Shown here: positions 59,841-64,000 of the stretch, in pieces | How positions within the stretch are numbered: the stretch's first letter is position 1 | Layout: the number at the start of each line of letters is the position of its first letter | DNA from: Glandiceps talaboti | Taxonomy: Eukaryota > Hemichordata > Enteropneusta > Spengelidae | Direction: 5' to 3' | DNA length: 64,000 bases | Assembly (NCBI RefSeq): GCF_964340395.1 | Contig: NC_135554.1 | Location: 12,204,251-12,268,250 of the forward strand | Made by a program: the position numbers and the translations under genes | The notes under the pieces: generated by a model | What the model was told of the DNA's origin: nothing | What the model saw: only the letters and a program-made list of their open reading frames with translations | Database searches by the model: none

Positions 59841-61751
59841 CCAATCAGTCAGTCACCCAGCCAGCCAGCCAGTCAGTCAGTCAGTCTGTCAACCAGTCAA
59901 TCAATCGATCGATCGATCGGTCGGTCGGTCGGTCGGTCAATCAATTAATCAATCACGTTCGTTTTTGAACATTTTTTTTGAAGAAATGTTTTCATGCAGT
60001 CATCTCTGATTTTACACAAACAGGGAAAATGCCGCAATTAAAAAATTACACATTAGCATATCATGGAGTTGGATATTGCTCACAAACAACATTTTCAAGT
60101 CAAATTGACCCATCTCTAGACAGGCACAAATTACAAGTAAAACCTTCAAGCGAAATATATAACTACTAAATGTAATTTATTTTGCCAACCAGAAAAAAAA
60201 ATCACCAGGCACAAAATCCCGCTTCAGTGCTATATATAGATAGTTTAATTATGGTTCTATGTTACTTAGTACTTTCACTAAGTAAAATCTGTTTGTGACT
60301 CTAACCGTATTGCCTAATGCAAGTTACATGAATTACAAACGTCATAAAAAAAGAATGCCGTAAAACAACATTCTGTTTCCCTAATAAATTGTAATGCAAT
60401 TTTGGCCACGATATTTGTGTACATGTATATATCTCTGACCTCATTAATGAGAAACGCTGAAAAAGGTTGGCAAATACATGGTGTGGTGGAATACTCTTTG
60501 TTAATTTAGTTAGAAGTAAAGCATTGAAACAGGAATGTAAAATGTGATGAGGAAGGAATGCAACTAACGTCTAACATTGTAAGGGAAAATAAAATTACAG
60601 TGCTGAGTTAATAGATTTCTAAAGTAGTAAATAAATCCACGCTTTATATATAACATGATTTCAAATTACCATTTGCTGGCCAGGTGTTTTATATCAACAT
60701 TGATCAGGACAGTCATACATTTGGCAGTTCAGTTTCATAATATTATGTGTAAACACTTAAGTTTGCTTAGAGTCATTCACGTATTTTGAAGGATACAGCT
60801 CTGTTTATTGTTTGGTTAGTAGTATACGGTACACTGGTTATAAATGCCATATTCCTAAATGATTAAGAAGTTCCACCCTAGTTCACGATAGAGACATAAC
60901 ATGGCTAGCCCTGCGCGGTGCTCGGGGTCAATCTGTAGTTTAGTGACGACTTCAACAAGCAAAGGGGAACTCCACTGAAGCAAATACAAGATAATACTGA
61001 GACGTCTGACATAGTAATTTCAGCAGTTTGCTCAAGTTACGATTACGGGGAAATGTGGCGTTATTACAGTCTACCTGTTGACTTAAAAATTTGTATCATT
61101 CACCGAATCCACATTTTTGTTCACTGGGCAGTTCAAATCGCGTCGCCTAGTCTGTGGAGATTACACGGGTCGTCACCATAAAACTGGAGGTCGTGACATA
61201 GAAACAGAAGCGGCGTGTGACACTACGACCACTATGCACTGTGTAAATAGTTATCTTTTGGTGATTGATGAGTGTGTTAGTATAAGCTGTTGTTTAGTTC
61301 TCGGTATGCCCAACACTTGTAATAGACTTAAAGTAAAATATACTCAAGTTATTTTAGTTTCGCTTTCGAGAGGTTCTGTTGCTTAGTGTTATCAAACCGT
61401 TCCTGTTGTCGATCGACAGAGCAACTAATTTAGCAAAACAGCATTTACCTTTCACAAGGGTTCTACATACTTTTACAATCATTTTCGTCAATCAACTGAT
61501 TGTCAAGTCGTGGTTAGCGTAATGAAACCTGTCATATGCATTGATTTTTTTCTTATCTTTTGATTCGAATAGGCATCATATTATGTGCATTACATCTATA
61601 CGGATTACTGGGTGTTTATAATGTTCTGGCAACGAAAGAGGATAATATGTACATCGACCCCTGGTCATGGTGGGTTTATCAAACTGTGTTTAGACTGACT
61701 GAACTGTTCATCTCCTTCATTCTATTCCATGCTGTCAATAACAACAGAAAG
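58853..61751 (+). CDS. Seven-helix membrane protein, PRRT3/PRRT4-like (5' part)
   Basis: Two joined exons, 58853-59609 (757 nt, phase 1) and 61573-61751 (179 nt, to phase 0), give 312 aa; the gene continues off the recognised part. The start has a strong context (ACCATGG) and is followed by a Glu-Pro repeat (EPEPEPETEPE). Then come seven hydrophobic segments, beginning with WELHVYGLGSVY, with SICLFTDAY in helix 2-loop, EPFFLSSFSVYFLVL in helix 3 and WSWWVYQTVFRLTELF before helix 7. The WE-HLYG entry and W-WW-YQT--R--EL box are what recall vertebrate proline-rich transmembrane proteins 3 and 4. Their molecular function is not known. Not a class A GPCR: no DRY or NPxxY. Reading through the donor at 59610 enters an AATC repeat and is false. 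Confidence 0.8.
59623..59960. repeat. Tetranucleotide array (AATC)n/(AGTC)n/(GATC)n/(GGTC)n
   Basis: More than 330 bp of variant tetranucleotides directly after the PRRT-like exon 1 donor. Unit changes occur in blocks (AATC, AGTC, AATC, AGCC, AGTC, GATC, GGTC), a sign of successive slippage expansions. Confidence 0.92.
59961..61572 (+). other. Intron of PRRT-like gene
   Basis: About 1.6 kb with no further feature seen; open frames here (for example 61117-61386) lack motifs or splice support. Confidence 0.5.
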
Positions 61752-62029
61752 GTAAGCTTGCTAAAGAAAAAAAATTAACGTTCTTATGGAAAACTCATGA
61801 TCCGGCCTGAGATTTACAATAATATTTACATGACATGTGTTCTGGGTTTTTCATCGATTGATATTGAGGGTTGAGAAGATCCTTGCCGTAATTCTGAAGC
61901 TTTTCAGAAATCTTAAATGGTCTTGAAACCATCAAAGTTGTGAAATGAGGTCTCTAGTTAAAGAAGAACACATATCTCCTGGCAGTGTAGCATATTTATC
62001 TTTCCTCCGTTAAGTGTTTAACAGTTATC

Positions 62030-62420
62030 TGTTACGAAATATTTCCCCTTTGATGAAGCACAGGGCACTCCGAGTTAGTTAGTTATGTTTACGAAAACAA
62101 ACAAAAACCCAAACAAACAAACAAACAAACAAACAAACAAACAAACAAAAATATAAACAAATGCTGACAAGCACCAACAACAGAGTAACTACAAATCATT
62201 ATCAACAACAAGAATTACTATATGCAGCTGGCCATTTCGCATATAGGAAAACATAAGAGTAATTCACTTATTTAGTTTTTGTTTGTTTGTTTGTTTGTTT
62301 GGTTGTTTGTGTGTGTGTGTGTGTGTGAGTTTGTTTGTTTGTTTGTTTTCGTAAACATAACTAACCACGCCCGAGCGCCCCTGTGGATGAAACGGTGGGC
62401 TGTGATAATTTTAACATATC
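62030..62420. mobile_element. Foldback element with (AAAC)n / (GTTT)n in its arms
   Basis: TTAGTTATGTTTACGAAAAC (about 62078-62099) is mirrored by GTTTTCGTAAACATAACTAA (about 62345-62364). The matching flanks ACAGGGCACTCC / GAGCGCCCCTGT lie outside. Inside, an (AAAC)n run faces a (GTTT)n run, so the whole can fold on itself. Confidence 0.7.
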
Positions 62421-62889
62421 ATTACATAAAGACATATAGAGGGCAACAATTGCCAAAACGTAGCGAGAACAATCTACTTGGGCCCGCGGAATGTATGACT
62501 CAACCATTCTCAAGAGACAAATCATATTATTCCGCTGAGGGTGTGTTTCGGACGGTCCGGTGCCGTAAAGAGGCAAGCGGTTTCTAAACAGTTCGAATGC
62601 TATGATAATGAATTATCAGATACGATTTTGAAACAAATCAGTAAATCTTAATAGATCTGTTCATGGAATCTTATATAATTTTGTCTACCTAATGTGAAAC
62701 ATTTTACTCCCATCACCCCTTCATGTTAAATAGATGTGAAGTTCGGCTGTAATGCTATACTATGATTGTTATCCTTGCCCGTCGTGTCCTTCGCATATCA
62801 ATTTTTTTGTTAGCTATGTCAGAAATATCATATTCGTTCACTTGTGATAAACATCAGTGCAGCTGTGTTGCAGCCGTAGACGCACGTGA

Positions 62890-62995
62890 GTTACATTTCT
62901 CAGTGTTAATAGGTCACCACGGCCTGTTTTACGGCAACGTTCGTAAAATGTAGTGGTAGAGATAATAACTCTGGCTTGCGAGAATGATAGGTCAC
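62890..62995 (+). repeat. Dispersed repeat shared with 16.47-16.58 kb
   Basis: Shared blocks ACCACGGCCTG, GTTTTACGGCA-CGTTC and GAGAATGAT after a TCTGG-TTGCGAG box, in the same order in both places. A short unclassified family. Confidence 0.55.
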
Positions 62996-63647
62996 TCGAG
63001 TCGTCTGCTCTGATACAGTGCACTTTCCCGCCAATAGCATTTCAACATTTTAAGGGCAACCTTTCGCTACATTATAACATCATTTTTAGACTGAAACAAT
63101 AACTAGTTACAACAAGTTCAATGTTCATGAATCCAAATTGTCTGGCACTTCACAGGTCTCACTGCGGATTTGTATGTCTTGTTTGAGTGATGTCTGTTGA
63201 TTCTCCCTGCCCGACATTTTCTTTTTCCTTGACTTTGATGCATTCATATGGGTAGTTCGTATGACCTTGATTAATGTACATGGTACTAATAGCATAATTG
63301 GAATTTCTGGTAGAAATCATTATTGTAAAATCATCAGAAATATAGAGTTACTAGATGTCATTATTTTTTATAATTGAATACTATTATCGAACATACCAAC
63401 GAATGTGAACATTTGTCATAGGTATGTCACACAAGAAAAAACTTAAAAGATAAATAATCTAATTTTAATATATGCTTTATTTGACTTTCCTGGTGACTCA
63501 TATATTTCATTAGTTCGCGTCATCACCCCGCCACCTCCTAAAAAGGCAAGCGAGTTCCATCACTGGTATACCATTTCATAATGCCCTTTTTACAACCCGG
63601 TAAGGCTTAACTTATGTATGATGATCTCAAAGTAAAACAAAGTGAAC

Positions 63648-63900
63648 CAATAGGGAACTTGCAATCCAGACTGAGCATGCTCAGACGCAAAGGACTATGG
63701 GATTATATGTGGTTATCCTAAAACCTAATCTGGAGCTACTAATAGAATTAACCTCCCACAAAGGTCAGGGTGACTATGAATTGATCATTCGTGGTTATAA
63801 ACAATGTAACAATATTGTATACAATACTAAATGATTAGTATTTATTATCGCAATTCCCATGATGCAACATTCAACATGGCGATTTGCAAGTTCCCTATTG
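63648..63900. mobile_element. Small MITE with TIR CAATAGGGAACTTGCAA
   Basis: CAATAGGGAACTTGCAA at the left and its exact reverse complement at the right end, 253 bp in total, no coding capacity. Confidence 0.78.
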
Positions 63901-64000
63901 TCACGAAAGACGATTTTATTATAAATAACAGGACGGGGGAGGGACCTCAATCACAGGAGAAATGAGAAAGAACGCACACACGTCACAGGTTTAACTTGAA

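Larger units (their letters stand above)
61752..64000 (+). other. Downstream intron or 3' region of PRRT-like gene
   Basis: Contains two foldback elements (about 62030-62420 and 63648-63900) and a dispersed repeat (62890-62995). A possible phase-0 exon at 63514-63599 (ATTAG acceptor, CCCG/GTAAGG donor, open frame FASSPRHLLK) could belong to the gene but has no recognisable motif. Confidence 0.35.

Noticed and set aside
63514-63599. Possible third exon of the PRRT-like gene
   Set aside because: Splice signals and frame fit, but there is no motif and no way to confirm it here; kept only as a note.

Overview
This is a 64-kb window of an animal nuclear genome. It is AT-rich and intron-dense with GT-AG splice sites, and very rich in microsatellites and short inverted-repeat elements. 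The gene content points to an invertebrate deuterostome of the hemichordate, amphioxus or echinoderm kind. This rests on a gp130-like class I cytokine receptor, a tandem-domain receptor tyrosine phosphatase, a somatostatin-type GPCR and a PRRT3/4-like seven-helix protein, all in compact genes with short phase-1 exons. The species cannot be fixed from the sequence. All exon coordinates were read by eye from splice signals, frame and domain motifs; no alignment was run.

Layout. (1) 218-14451, minus: 5' two thirds of a class I cytokine receptor (signal peptide, Ig, cytokine-receptor homology domain with CX9CXW and WSSWS, start of an FN3); its 3' end lies beyond base 1. Its introns hold many foldback/MITE copies. 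(2) 15.7-19.8 kb: probable cytokine-receptor promoter, then intergenic DNA with a LINE relic. (3) 19973-21058, plus: intronless coding region of a somatostatin/opioid-type GPCR. (4) 21.1-31.9 kb: intergenic, with TA/CA microsatellites, a decayed LINE, a minisatellite and diverged tandem repeats. (5) 32015-53492, plus: a complete 31-exon receptor tyrosine phosphatase whose exons sum to 4437 nt in one unbroken frame (1478 aa). Order: signal peptide, four P-type trefoil domains, EGF, Ig-like, four FN3, one membrane helix, proline-rich juxtamembrane, active PTP D1, degenerate PTP D2. (6) 53.5-58.8 kb: microsatellites, MITEs and a few weak candidate exons. (7) 58853-61751 and onward, plus: 5' part of a PRRT3/PRRT4-like seven-helix membrane protein, running off the window.

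The genes look functionally independent, although three of them (cytokine receptor, GPCR, RPTP) are cell-surface receptors. The most unusual items are the trefoil-bearing RPTP and a set of hammerhead-ribozyme-like retroelement ends. These ends sit against (TA)n arrays and include a perfect 86-bp head-to-head palindrome of two ribozymes, and a Penelope-like element with a GIY-YIG domain and inverted terminal repeats.
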